A DNA stretch of 64,000 nt, taken from assembly GCF_039542035.1 (NCBI RefSeq), contig NZ_BAABHJ010000008.1:1-64000 (forward strand), given 5' to 3'. The position numbers and the translations under genes are program-made. Origin of the DNA: Actinoallomurus liliacearum (GTDB lineage: Bacteria > Actinomycetota > Actinomycetes > Streptosporangiales > Streptosporangiaceae). The notes beneath the pieces are model-generated. The model was not told the DNA's origin and made no database searches. It saw only the letters and a list, made by a program, of their open reading frames with translations. Shown here piece after piece: positions 50,689-59,470 of this stretch (its first letter is position 1; the number at the start of each line of letters is the position of its first letter).

Positions 50689-51975
50689 TCAGCGCGGCGG
50701 CCACCGGCGCCATGAGAGCACGACGGTGCCCACCACTGAGGCCAGGGACGCGAGTCCGCCGATGATCAGGGTCGAACGTGGCCCGAAGATCTCGGCCAGC
50801 CAGCCGATCAGGGGATAGCCGATCGGGGCGCTGGCGGCGATCACCAGCAGGTACAGGCCCATCACTCTGCCGCGCATCCCCTCCGGAACACTCAGCTGCG
50901 TGAGCGAGTAGGCCGTTGTGCTGAACGTCGTCAACGCCATGCCCATCGGCAGCTGCATGGCCACGAACGCCCAATAGTCCGGCACCAGTCCGGTCGCGGT
51001 CTCGAGTGGCCCGAAGACTGCCGCTGCGGCCAGCATGACCCGCATACTCGGCTGACTCCGGCGCGCGGAGAGCAGCGAGCCGACCAGTCCGCCGACGGCC
51101 ATCACCGCCGAGACAAGGCCGAATGACGAGGCTCCGGTATGGAAGACCTCTCGGCTCATCAGGGCATCGGTCACCGCGAAGTTCATGCCGAACGCGGAGA
51201 CGAACAGCACGATGGTCATCAGCATCACCAGGTCGCGGCGCTCCCGGACGTAGCGCAAGCCCTCGCGCAACTGGCCTTTTGCCCGTGGCACCGGATCCTT
51301 GACGTACAGCTCATCCTCACGCATGAGGTAGAGCCCGAGTTCCATGGCGCCGAACGACGCGGCATTGATGAGGAAAACCGGACCAGTGCCGACGGCGGCG
51401 ATCAGTACGCCGGCGACGGCCGGGCCGAGAATCTTCGTCGTGTTGAATAACGCGCTGGTCAGGCCGATGGCGCTGGACACGTCACGGGGTCCCGCCACCT
51501 CGACCGCGAATGCCATCCGGGCCGGGCTGTCCACCGTTATGGCCAGGCCGACACCGAACGCCAGAGCGTACACATCCCACACGCTGGCGGAGCCGGTGAC
51601 GGCGAGCAGGCCGAGCACCAGCGCGAGCGCGCCCATCACCGCCTGGCTGATCATGAGAACGCGCCGCTTGCGGTACCGGTCGGCCAGGACGCTGCCGTAC
51701 AGGCTGAACAGCAGCGTCGGCAGTAGCTGCAGGCCGGCCGTGATGCCGAGCGCGGCGCTGCTGCCGTGCGTCAGGTCCAGCACCAGCCAGTCCTGGGCGG
51801 TTAACTGCATCCAGCTGCCGAGACTGGAGACGCCCTGACCTGCCGTGAGCAGCCGGTAGTTGCGGTTCCGCAGCGAGCGGAACGGGTTCAGATCCTGCTG
51901 AGCCGCTTCGGGATCGCCGCCTGGCGGGCCCCCTCTTACGGAGTCGGCTCCGCCCGTGCCCGAAATATCGGACAT
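50689..51975 (-). CDS. MFS transporter (MFS_3 / EntS-like exporter)
   Basis: A 428-residue efflux-type permease with about 12 helices: NPFRSLRNRNYRLLTAGQGV at the start, SVLADRYRKRRVLMISQAVM (motif A) and DRRRD-like loops. The ATG follows GAGAGGAAC by 6 bases. It contains a TTA leucine codon (51802-51804), rare in such GC-rich genomes and usually a sign of bldA-tRNA-dependent expression. Likely exports a siderophore or small toxic compound; the substrate is unknown. The gene is a little less GC-rich than its neighbours. Confidence 0.85.
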   Translation of the reverse strand: MSDISGTGGADSVRGGPPGGDPEAAQQDLNPFRSLRNRNYRLLTAGQGVSSLGSWMQLTAQDWLVLDLTHGSSAALGITAGLQLLPTLLFSLYGSVLADRYRKRRVLMISQAVMGALALVLGLLAVTGSASVWDVYALAFGVGLAITVDSPARMAFAVEVAGPRDVSSAIGLTSALFNTTKILGPAVAGVLIAAVGTGPVFLINAASFGAMELGLYLMREDELYVKDPVPRAKGQLREGLRYVRERRDLVMLMTIVLFVSAFGMNFAVTDALMSREVFHTGASSFGLVSAVMAVGGLVGSLLSARRSQPSMRVMLAAAAVFGPLETATGLVPDYWAFVAMQLPMGMALTTFSTTAYSLTQLSVPEGMRGRVMGLYLLVIAASAPIGYPLIGWLAEIFGPRSTLIIGGLASLASVVGTVVLSWRRWPPR

Positions 51976-52420
51976 TGTTGTTCCTCTCGGTTGTATGGTC
52001 CTGCCGTGGCGCTCCTTTGAACGCCACGGCAATGACCGTCGGCGCAACCCGGCACATGGCAGGCCCCGAAGAGGACAGGTCGAAGTGGCCCTGGTCACAG
52101 AAGTCAGCGGGCTGGTGGCAGCCTCGCCCAGACGGTCGGCCACGGGGGTAGGCGTCCTCCCGAACGTGTCCCCGGCCCCGAACCGGCGCGGCCGTGCGTC
52201 TGGCGCACGGACCCGAGTGGTGGGCCCGCTCTGCCGCGCATGAGCGAACCGGTCAGCAGGGAGGCGATGGCGTCGACCTCATCCTCGGTCGCGCGCGGGT
52301 AGGCAGCCCGAACCTGAGCTGCGCGACGAGGCGGCGACGGCCGGTCTCGCCGACCGATGCCCGCACTTCCCGGCGCCCGGCCGGAGGCGGGCTCGTGGAC
52401 AGCCGGTCGCGTGGCCGCGG
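51976..52420. other. Intergenic region between MFS and TesB genes
   Basis: About 445 bases without a convincing gene. Near 52200-52330 the minus strand reads QVRAAYPRATEDEVDAIASL, then LTGSLMRGRAGPPLGSV, which has gene-like composition but no start or family I recognise. It may be a decayed ORF. No operator or terminator recognised. Confidence 0.35.
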
Positions 52421-53281
52421 TCAGGAGTCGGTGACGCGGATGAGGCCTTCCTGGACGACGGAGACGACGAGTTCGCCGGACCGGGTGAAGACCTGGCCGC
52501 GGGCCAGGCCGCGGGCGCCGGAGGCGTTCGGGGTGTCCTGGGCGTACAGCAACCACTCGTCGGCGCGGAACGGGCGGTGGAACCACATCGCGTGGTCGAG
52601 GCTGGCGCCCATCGTCCGGCGGTCGCCCCAGGCGAGGCCGTGGTTGAGCAGGACGGTGTCCAGCAGGGTCATGTCCGAGGCGTACGTCATCAGGCAGACG
52701 TGCAGCAGCGGATCGGCGGGCAGCTCGCCGGCGACGCGCAGCCAGACCAGCGACTCCGGGCCGACCAGCTCGGGGTCGCGGGCGGCCTCCCAGGTCAGCG
52801 GGGTGACGTGCCGCAGGTCGATCGGCCGGTTGCGCATGAACTCGTTGTCCAGCTTGCCGAACAGCCGCTCCATCCGCTCCTGGAACGTCGGCAGCTCCTC
52901 CGGGCCCGGTACCTCGGGCATCGGCGCCTGGTGCGACGGGCCGTCCTCGGCGATCTGGAAGGACGCCGAGAGGGTGAAGATGACCTTGCCGTGCTGGATG
53001 GCGGAGACGCGGCGGGTGGTGAACGACCTGCCGTCGCGGACCCGGTCGACGGTGTAGACGAGCGGCACGCTCGGGTCGCCGGGCCGGATGAAGTACGCGT
53101 GCAGCGAGTGCACCCCACGGTCCTCGGGAACGGTACGACCGGCGGCGACCAGCGCCTGGCCGGCGACCTGGCCGCCGAACACCCGCTGCTGGCGCTCCTC
53201 CGGGCTGCGCCCGCGGAAGATGTCGGCCTCGATCTGCTCCAGGTCGAGCAGGTCGAGCAGCTCCTTCAGCGCGGCGTTCAT
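52421..53281 (-). CDS. tesB: Acyl-CoA thioesterase II
   Basis: Hydrolyses acyl-CoA to fatty acid and CoA. The 286-residue double hot-dog protein has the TesB signatures: QQRVFGGQVAGQALVAAGRT, VHSLHAYFIRPGDPSVPLVY, RVSAIQHGKVIFTLSASFQ, ASLDHAMWFHRPFRADEWLL and ARGQVFTRSGELVVSVVQEG. Its Asp of LDHAMWFH is the expected catalytic residue. It starts at the ATG after GGAAG, 14 bases from the UvrD2 stop, and is probably cotranscribed with it. Confidence 0.9.
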   Translation of the reverse strand: MNAALKELLDLLDLEQIEADIFRGRSPEERQQRVFGGQVAGQALVAAGRTVPEDRGVHSLHAYFIRPGDPSVPLVYTVDRVRDGRSFTTRRVSAIQHGKVIFTLSASFQIAEDGPSHQAPMPEVPGPEELPTFQERMERLFGKLDNEFMRNRPIDLRHVTPLTWEAARDPELVGPESLVWLRVAGELPADPLLHVCLMTYASDMTLLDTVLLNHGLAWGDRRTMGASLDHAMWFHRPFRADEWLLYAQDTPNASGARGLARGQVFTRSGELVVSVVQEGLIRVTDS

Positions 53282-53295
53282 CGCTTCCCTACTCC

Positions 53296-55371
53296 TCAGG
53301 CTTGCGGCGTCTCCCCCCGGCACAGGGCGAGCACGGCCGAACCGTATCGCTCCAGCTTGACGCTGCCGACACCGGGGATCGCGGCCAGCTCCGCCTCCGA
53401 GACGGGGGCGCGCTCGGCGATGGCCTGCAGGGTGGCGTCGGTGAAGACGACGTAGGCCGGGACCTTCTGCTCCTTGGACGCCGCCACACGCCAGTCCTTC
53501 ATACGGGCCAGCAGATCCTCATCGTAGTCGGCCGGGCAGCTCTCACAGCGGCCCAGCTTGCGCTCGATCGCGGCGGTCAGCGGCCGTCCGCAGACCCGGC
53601 ACGGCTGCGGTCCGGAGGAGACGGGCCGGCGCTTCGACCGGTCGACGCGGGGCGGACCCGAGCTCTGCGGCGCGAGACCGTCGAGGAACCGCGACCGGCG
53701 GCGGCCCTTGCGGCCGCCCGGGGACCGGGCGAGCGCCCAGGACAGGGCGAGGTGCTCGCGGGCCCGCGTCACGCCGACGTACAGCAGCCGGCGCTCCTCC
53801 TCGATCTGCTCCGGGCTCTTCTCCGCGTAGATGATCGGCAGCGTGCCCTCGACCAGGCCGGCGAGGAACACCGCGTCCCACTCCAGGCCCTTCGCGGTGT
53901 GCAGCGTGGCCAGCGTCACGCCCTCGAGCGCGGGGGCGTGCTGGGCGTTCGCGCGCTCCTCGATCTCGGTGACGAACTCGCGCAGGCCCGCGCCCGGCCG
54001 GTCGGCGGCGACGTCCTCGGCGAGCTGGGCCAGGGCGGCCAGGGACTCCCAGCGCTCGCGGGCGGCGCCGCGCCCCTCCGGCGGCCGGTCGGTGAGCCCG
54101 GCGGCGGCCAGGACGTCGCGCACGGACCGCACGAGCGGCTCGCCGTCGTCGGCGGACCGGGCGGCGCCGCGCAGGAGCACGACCGCCTGACGCACCTCCG
54201 CGCGCTCGAAGAACCGCTCCGCGCCCTTCACGACGTACGGCACGCCGGCGTCGGCGAACGCCTGCTCGTACGGCTCCGACTGGGCGTTGATGCGGAACAG
54301 CACCGCGATCTCCCGGGCGGGCACGCCCTCCTCGATCAGCGCCCGCGCCCGCTTGGCGACGGCCTCGGCCTCCGCGACCTCGTCGGCGTACTCGTGAAAG
54401 GTCGGCTCGGGGCCGCCGGGCCGCTGCGCGACCAGCTCCAGGCGGTGCTTGCGCGCCTCGCCCCTCGCCTGCGCCAGCACGCCGTTGGCCAGGTGCACCA
54501 CCTGCGGGGTCGACCGGTAGTCGCGGACCAGCTTGACGACCTTGGCATCGGGGTGCTCGACCGTGAACCGCAGGAGGTACGCGGGGCTCGCGCCGGTGAA
54601 GGAGTAGATCGTCTGGTTCGGGTCGCCGACCACGCAGATCTCGTCGCGGTCACCGAGCCAGACGTCGAGCAGGAGCTTCTGCAGGGGGTTGACGTCCTGG
54701 AACTCGTCGACGACGAAGTAGCGGTACTGGTCGCGCACCTGGTTCGCGACCTCCTGATGCTCGGTGAGCATCGCGGCGGTCAGCTCCAGCATGCCCTCGA
54801 AGTCGAGCAGGTTGCGCTCGCGGCGGAGCTCCTCGTACGCCTCGTAGATCCGGGCGAGGTCGGACGCGTCGGCCGGCGGGGTACGCCCGGCCTTGGCGGC
54901 CGAGGCCGGGTAGTCCTCCGGGCGGGTCTGGGTGACCTTGGCCCACTCGATCTCGGCCGCGGCGTCGCGCAGCTCCGTACGGCCGAGGGACAGACGGCAG
55001 ACCCGTGCCGCCTCCGCGACCAGGCCGAACTTCGACTCGATGAGCGTGGGAGGCTCCCCGCCGATCACCTTCGGCCAGAAGTAGGACAGCTGCTTCAGCG
55101 CCGCCGAGTGGAAGGTACGGGCCTGCACGCCGGGCGCGCCGAGCTGCCGCAGCCGCCCGCGCAGCTCACCGGCGGCCCGGGTGGTGAACGTCACCGCCAG
55201 CACCCGCTGGGGCGCGATGACGCCCGTCAGCACGGCGTACGCGATCCGGTGGGTGATCGCCCGCGTCTTGCCGGTGCCCGCACCGGCCAGCACGCACACC
55301 GGGCCCCGGGTCGCCTCGGCGACCGCGCGCTGGTCCGGGTCGAGCCCGGCGAGGATCTGCTCGGCCTCCAT
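53296..55371 (-). CDS. uvrD2: UvrD2-type ATP-dependent DNA helicase
   Basis: A 691-residue SF1A helicase: Walker A VLAGAGTGKTRAITHRIA (about 27-44), motif II FVVDEFQDVNPLQ, TLHTAKGLEWDAVFLAGL (motif V) and LLYVGVTRAREHL (motif VI). As in mycobacterial UvrD2, the C-terminus has a four-cysteine zinc motif (CRVCG and CESC) and an HRDC domain (about 615-690). It unwinds DNA in repair. It is the upstream gene of the pair with TesB. Confidence 0.9.
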   Translation of the reverse strand: MEAEQILAGLDPDQRAVAEATRGPVCVLAGAGTGKTRAITHRIAYAVLTGVIAPQRVLAVTFTTRAAGELRGRLRQLGAPGVQARTFHSAALKQLSYFWPKVIGGEPPTLIESKFGLVAEAARVCRLSLGRTELRDAAAEIEWAKVTQTRPEDYPASAAKAGRTPPADASDLARIYEAYEELRRERNLLDFEGMLELTAAMLTEHQEVANQVRDQYRYFVVDEFQDVNPLQKLLLDVWLGDRDEICVVGDPNQTIYSFTGASPAYLLRFTVEHPDAKVVKLVRDYRSTPQVVHLANGVLAQARGEARKHRLELVAQRPGGPEPTFHEYADEVAEAEAVAKRARALIEEGVPAREIAVLFRINAQSEPYEQAFADAGVPYVVKGAERFFERAEVRQAVVLLRGAARSADDGEPLVRSVRDVLAAAGLTDRPPEGRGAARERWESLAALAQLAEDVAADRPGAGLREFVTEIEERANAQHAPALEGVTLATLHTAKGLEWDAVFLAGLVEGTLPIIYAEKSPEQIEEERRLLYVGVTRAREHLALSWALARSPGGRKGRRRSRFLDGLAPQSSGPPRVDRSKRRPVSSGPQPCRVCGRPLTAAIERKLGRCESCPADYDEDLLARMKDWRVAASKEQKVPAYVVFTDATLQAIAERAPVSEAELAAIPGVGSVKLERYGSAVLALCRGETPQA

Positions 55372-55442
55372 CGCCCCTCCCTTACCTCCTTTCCATCCTC
55401 CCAGGCCCGGTCGCCCGCCGTCGCCCGTGTGCGACGCTCGGG

Positions 55443-55469
55443 GGGAATGCCGATCGTTGATCGGACGTT
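55443..55469 (+). promoter_or_regulatory. Sigma-R-type (thiol stress) promoter
   Basis: GGGAAT (55443-55448), exactly 18 bases, then GTT (55467-55469), the consensus of actinobacterial SigR/SigH promoters, 42 bases before a mycoredoxin start. Thiol-redox genes are known members of that regulon, which supports the call. Confidence 0.7.
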
Positions 55470-55511
55470 GGGACAGTCGACCTGAGCGCCGCCCCCAGAC
55501 GGAGGAGAGCC

Positions 55512-55769
55512 ATGACCGCGCCCGCGACGGGTGAGCTGACCATGTACACCACGACCTGGTGCGGCTTCTGCCGCCGGCTCAAGACCCAGCTGGCCCGTGA
55601 GGGCATCCACATGGTCGAGGTGGACATCGAGCGGGACTCGGCCGCCGCCGAGTTCGTCATGAGCGTCAACGGCGGCAACCAGACCGTGCCGACCGTCGTG
55701 TTCCCCGATGGTACGGCCGTCACCAACCCGTCGGCCAAAGAGGTCAAGGCACGCCTCGCCGCGATCTGA
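55512..55769 (+). CDS. Mycoredoxin (glutaredoxin-like)
   Basis: Reduces mycothiol-mixed disulfides. The 85-residue thioredoxin fold has the active site TTWCGFC (Cys17, Cys20), the cis-proline in NQTVPTVVFPDGT and LARLAAI-type end. Mycobacterial mycoredoxin uses CGYC, so Phe for Tyr is a small change. ATG with GGAGGAGAG upstream. Probably induced by thiol oxidation through the promoter at 55443. Confidence 0.9.
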   Translation: MTAPATGELTMYTTTWCGFCRRLKTQLAREGIHMVEVDIERDSAAAEFVMSVNGGNQTVPTVVFPDGTAVTNPSAKEVKARLAAI

Positions 55770-55824
55770 GTGAGGAAGCCGACGCCGCCGGCCCGGACGG
55801 TCTCCCGTCAGGGCCGGCGGCGCT

Positions 55825-56613
55825 TCACGTCCGGTCCAGGAGCCGCAGGAGCGTTCCGCCGAGGACGAGCTCGCGCACCTCTCCCGGTCCGGTGACACGC
55901 TCGACGGTGGTGCGGGCCACCACGGGATCGCCGTACGGCGCGTCCGAGCCGAACAGCGTCCGCTCCGGCAACTCCTGGACGGCCAGCCGCACCGCGAAGA
56001 TGAGGTGCGCGGTGGACAGCTCCAGGTAGATGTTCGGCGTCTCCCGCGCCAGCTCGACGGCGGTCATCCAGTTCAGGCCGCCGAGCTGACTCACGATCAA
56101 CGGCACCGAGGGGTGCCGTGCCGCCAGCGTGGCCAGCGTGCGCAGGTCCTCGGCGGTCGTCGGGGCGAAGCCGTGCACGACGACGGGCAGGTCGCCGTGG
56201 TCGTGCGCCGCCTTCAGCACCGGCTCGATCCCGGCGGCCCCGCCGGGAGGCGGTGTGAGCTCCCCGATGCCGTGCAGCCCACGCCCCACGATGTCCCGCT
56301 CGACCGCCGCGGCGATCTCGTCGTCGGAGAGGTTCAGGCGCACGGAGCCGAACCCGATGAACCGGTCCGGGTGGGCGGCCAGCGCGTCGTCCAGTTCGCG
56401 CCACGCGGCGGCGTACCCGTCGTCGCCGGTGGCGCGCCCGTCCAGCGCCCGGTCCAGCACGCTCATCTCCCGCCGGAGCCCTTCCAGGTCGGCGGCCCGT
56501 TCGGGGTGCGGCCGGGTGGGGAAGAGGACCGCGCGGTCCACCCCCGCGTCGTCCAGGAGACGAAGGTGGTCCGCGACCGGGTCGTGGACGTGGCCGTGCG
56601 CATCGATGATCAC
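55825..56613 (-). CDS. Amidohydrolase family 2 (metal-dependent TIM-barrel hydrolase)
   Basis: A 262-residue hydrolase or decarboxylase: MIIDAHGHVHDPVADHLRLL with the His-x-His metal pair at the N-terminus, VVVHGFAPTT on the inner barrel, and LFGSDAPYGDPV near the end with the catalytic Asp. GAGGAG 8 bases before the ATG. Divergent from a MerR regulator with a TGAC-N11-GTCA dyad between them, so MerR may control it. Substrate unknown. Confidence 0.85.
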   Translation of the reverse strand: MIIDAHGHVHDPVADHLRLLDDAGVDRAVLFPTRPHPERAADLEGLRREMSVLDRALDGRATGDDGYAAAWRELDDALAAHPDRFIGFGSVRLNLSDDEIAAAVERDIVGRGLHGIGELTPPPGGAAGIEPVLKAAHDHGDLPVVVHGFAPTTAEDLRTLATLAARHPSVPLIVSQLGGLNWMTAVELARETPNIYLELSTAHLIFAVRLAVQELPERTLFGSDAPYGDPVVARTTVERVTGPGEVRELVLGGTLLRLLDRT

Positions 56614-56672
56614 TGTGGGCTCCTCGTGTCGGCGGCCGCCGGAATGCGGCCGGCGGGCCCACTGTTGCCCCC

Positions 56673-56691
56673 TGACACAGTTGGAAGGTCA
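56673..56691. promoter_or_regulatory. Possible MerR operator in the divergent region
   Basis: TGAC (56673-56676) and GTCA (56688-56691) form a dyad with 11 bases between. On the minus strand TTGACC (56687-56692) could be the -35 of the amidohydrolase gene with a 19-base spacer to a weak -10, as in MerR-type promoters. Confidence 0.4.
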
Positions 56692-56710
56692 AGACGGGAG
56701 GGCCCACGGC

Positions 56711-57112
56711 GTGCTCATCGGGGAGCTGGCCGCCCGGACGGAGACCAGCGAACGCCTGCTCCGCTACTACGAGCGGGTCGGGCTGCTGCGCCCGGAGCGC
56801 GAGCCGAACGGGTACCGGGTGTACGACGACGGCGCCGTGGAGACGGTCGCGCGGGTGCGGGCGCTCCTGGCGGCGGGGCTGCCGACCCGCGTCATCCGGC
56901 AGGTCCTCCCCTGCACGAGCGCCGAGAGCACCGTCGCCCCATGCCCCGGTGTGCTCGACGCGCTCCGGGCCCAACTGGACGCCCTCGACCGGCGGTCCGC
57001 GCAGATCGCCACCGCGCGGGAGCTGCTCCGGCGGACGATCGCGGCGACCGAGACCTCGCTCGACGCCTCAGGCGGAACGCTCGGAGAACGCCGGGATCCG
57101 GCGGAGATCTGA
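56711..57112 (+). CDS. MerR-family transcriptional regulator
   Basis: A 133-residue regulator: winged HTH LIGELAARTETSERLLRYYE, then RPEREPNGYRVYDDGAVETV, and a long coiled-coil dimer helix with ATARELLRRTIAATE. The effector part has Cys in LPCTSAESTVAPCPG, so a metal, redox or small-drug signal is possible. GTG start, 9 bases after GGGAGGG. Divergent from the amidohydrolase. Confidence 0.85.
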   Translation: MLIGELAARTETSERLLRYYERVGLLRPEREPNGYRVYDDGAVETVARVRALLAAGLPTRVIRQVLPCTSAESTVAPCPGVLDALRAQLDALDRRSAQIATARELLRRTIAATETSLDASGGTLGERRDPAEI

Positions 57113-57210
57113 GGCTTCCGTCCCGTGTCGCCGACACGTTGACCGAGCCTCCGGCGCCGGAGTGGTCGGCCCGATCGGTGATCGCGCCGATCGCTCGGCG
57201 CGTCGGCCGG

Positions 57211-58212
57211 TCAGCGGGTGGAGGACAGGCCGGTGATGACGACCTTTCCGATCGGGCGGTCCTCGACCAGGTGGCGCAGCGCCTCGCCCACCGCCTCCAG
57301 CGGGTAGATCGAGTCGATGACCGGGCTGATCCGTCCCGCCGTCAGCAGGCCGGTGATCTGGGCCCAGGCCGCCGTCGACTCGGCGGTCGACGCGGCGTGC
57401 AGGGAGAAGCCGTGCAGAGTGGTCCGGCGTTCGATGACCTCGTGCAGCGGAAGCCGGGTGCTGTGGCCCGCCGAGCAGCCGACCAGGACGAGGCGCCCGG
57501 CCACCGCCATGGCGGCCACGATCTGCGCGGTCACCGGTCCGCCGACGCCGTCGACGGCCAGGTCGATGCCGGCCGGGAAGCCGTCGCCGAGCGCGTCCGG
57601 CAGCCGGTCGCGTTCGAAGTCGACGACCTCGATGCCCCGCGCCCAGGGGGCGGCCCGGATGGCCTCCGCCTTGGCCGTGGTCCCGACCCCGCCCGCGACG
57701 GCGGCCGCGCCGAGGGCGCGCGCCAACTGGACGGTGGCGTTGCCCACACTGCCCCCGATGCCCGGCGCGAACACGCACCGACCCGGCCGGAAGGCGCCCA
57801 TGCGCAGGGCGAGCAGCCCGGTGAGATAGGCGATGGGGACGGCGGCCGCGACCTCGTCGGAGACGCTGACCGGGATCTCGGCGAGGTTCCGGGCGGGTAC
57901 GACGGCGAACTCGGCCATCGCGCCGTCCGCGGTGACGCCGCCGGGGCCGGCGAAGAACATGACCCGCGTGCCGACCCGCCAGTGCGCGGCGGGGTCGGCG
58001 ACGACCACGCCGGCGCCCTCACCGCCCAGCGTGAGCGGGAGCAGCCCCACCCGGGACGGCCCGCTCGTCGCCAGGGAGTGGTCCAGCGGCGTCACGCCCG
58101 CCGCCGTGATCTGGACGAGCACCTCGCCGGGAACGGGGACCGGGACCTCCACCTGCTCGATCCGCACATCCGTCGTGTGCGCGGTGATCGGATATGCGCG
58201 CGCCGCCTTCAC
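57211..58212 (-). CDS. Zinc-free quinone oxidoreductase / medium-chain dehydrogenase
   Basis: A 333-residue MDR enzyme: TLGGEGAGVVVADPAAHWRV, GGVTADGAMAEFAVVPA, and the NADPH site in APGIGGSVGNATVQLARALG. No catalytic zinc ligand set is evident, matching NADPH:quinone reductase-like members. The GTG start follows GGGGGGA. It is convergent with the MerR gene (98 bases apart). Substrate unknown. Confidence 0.8.
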   Translation of the reverse strand: MKAARAYPITAHTTDVRIEQVEVPVPVPGEVLVQITAAGVTPLDHSLATSGPSRVGLLPLTLGGEGAGVVVADPAAHWRVGTRVMFFAGPGGVTADGAMAEFAVVPARNLAEIPVSVSDEVAAAVPIAYLTGLLALRMGAFRPGRCVFAPGIGGSVGNATVQLARALGAAAVAGGVGTTAKAEAIRAAPWARGIEVVDFERDRLPDALGDGFPAGIDLAVDGVGGPVTAQIVAAMAVAGRLVLVGCSAGHSTRLPLHEVIERRTTLHGFSLHAASTAESTAAWAQITGLLTAGRISPVIDSIYPLEAVGEALRHLVEDRPIGKVVITGLSSTR

Positions 58213-58402
58213 GTCTGTCGTCCCCCCCGGAGATCCCCCATACCCGCCCCGGGCGGACGGCACGCCCCATGTCGGCGCCGAGCACCCCTGATCCACAAGC
58301 CCCGCCAGAAAAGCAGGAGGCGAACAGGCGAGCGGTCTGGACGGTCTTGTTCGTGCCGTATGCGGCACGAGCAGACACCGGAACCAAATCAAGGAGTGCA
58401 CC

Positions 58403-58915
58403 ATGGAGCGTCACCTCAGCTCAGACCTCGACGGCATCGGCCTGTTCATGGTCCTGGGCAGGAACATCGACGTGATCGTCCACGCCGAAGAGGGCCGCAC
58501 CAAGCTCGACGCCCACATCGAGGCCACCGGCGACGTCTTCGAGACCGAGGCCGCCAAGGCCGAACTGGTGCCCGTGGTCGACGAACTCGAACTGGCGCTG
58601 TTCCCGGTGGTGACCCGCTCCAGGGGGCTCTCGGGAGGCGTTCACGTGGGAGGGAACCTCATCGTCCAGGCCGACCGAAGCAGCATCGCCGCCCCGGTCA
58701 TCAACGGACCGGTTCGCCTCGGCGGTGGTCGAGTCACCATCGGCGACCCGACCCCGGCTCCGGCCACGGACAAGGGTCACCTGACGGTCACCTTCAGGAT
58801 CCCCTCCGACTTCAAGATCCGTGTCAGCCTCGAAAGCGGCGACATCACCACGCATGGTGTGCCGGAGGACAACGCACGACTGCGCACCAACGCCGGAACG
58901 GTGACCCCGCACTGA
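58403..58915 (+). CDS. Hypothetical beta-rich protein
   Basis: A 170-residue soluble protein: MERHLSSDLDGIGLFMVLGR at the start, KGHLTVTFRIPSDFKIRVSL, ESGDITTHGVPEDNARLRTN toward the end. The gly- and val-rich central part (GGVHVGGNLIVQADRSSIAA) suggests a repetitive beta-solenoid like the DUF4097-type fold. ATG with AAGGAG upstream. Orientation and spacing show no operon. I do not recognise a family. Confidence 0.6.
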   Translation: MERHLSSDLDGIGLFMVLGRNIDVIVHAEEGRTKLDAHIEATGDVFETEAAKAELVPVVDELELALFPVVTRSRGLSGGVHVGGNLIVQADRSSIAAPVINGPVRLGGGRVTIGDPTPAPATDKGHLTVTFRIPSDFKIRVSLESGDITTHGVPEDNARLRTNAGTVTPH

Positions 58916-58987
58916 GCGGAGGTTCACCGGAACGGCTCACCTGAGGAGCCCTGCCGGGTTCGGCCGGGTCCCTTCGTCGAACCCACC

Positions 58988-59013
58988 TGGTCCCGCGGCT
59001 CGCCGCGGGACCA
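58988..59013. terminator. Bidirectional terminator hairpin
   Basis: A perfect 11-bp stem, TGGTCCCGCGG / CCGCGGGACCA, with loop CTCG (58999-59002) between a rightward gene ending at 58915 and the leftward glucanase gene ending at 59092. No T-tract. Confidence 0.65.
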
Positions 59014-59091
59014 GACTCGTCTAGGGACGATGGCACGCCCCGTGCCGGTGCCCGGCGCGCAGTCGCGGGCACCGGCGCGGGAGACCGGGGG

Positions 59092-59470
59092 TCAGCTCGG
59101 CAGCGTCCACTTCTGGTTGGCGCTGCCGGCGCAGTCCCAGATCTGCAGGCGCGTGCCGTTGGCCGAGCTCGGGCCGGTGGCGTCGAGGCAGCGCCCGGAG
59201 TTCGGGTTGACCAGCGACCCGTTCGCGCCGGCCTGCCACTTCTGCGCGCCCGTGCCGTTGCAGTCGTACAACTGCACCTGGGTGCCGTTGGCCGTGCCGG
59301 CCGCGGTGACGTCCATGCACTTGCCGAGGGCGCGCAGGGTCCCGTCCGACCCGACCGTCCACTGCTGCGCCGACGTGCCGTTGCAGTCGTAGAGCTGGAT
59401 CGCCGTACCGTTCGCGCTGTTGGCGGCGTTGACGTCCACGCACTTGCCGCCGTAGCCGGTGATCTGGCCG
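59092..59470 (-). repeat. Near-duplicate CBM13 module (partner 60394-60778)
   Basis: The last about 380 bases of the GH16 gene and of the GH30 gene encode nearly the same ricin-type beta-trefoil module, with long identical DNA blocks (for example around GTGCCGTTGGCCGAGCTCGG). Recent duplication or gene conversion within the operon is the simplest explanation. Confidence 0.85.
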
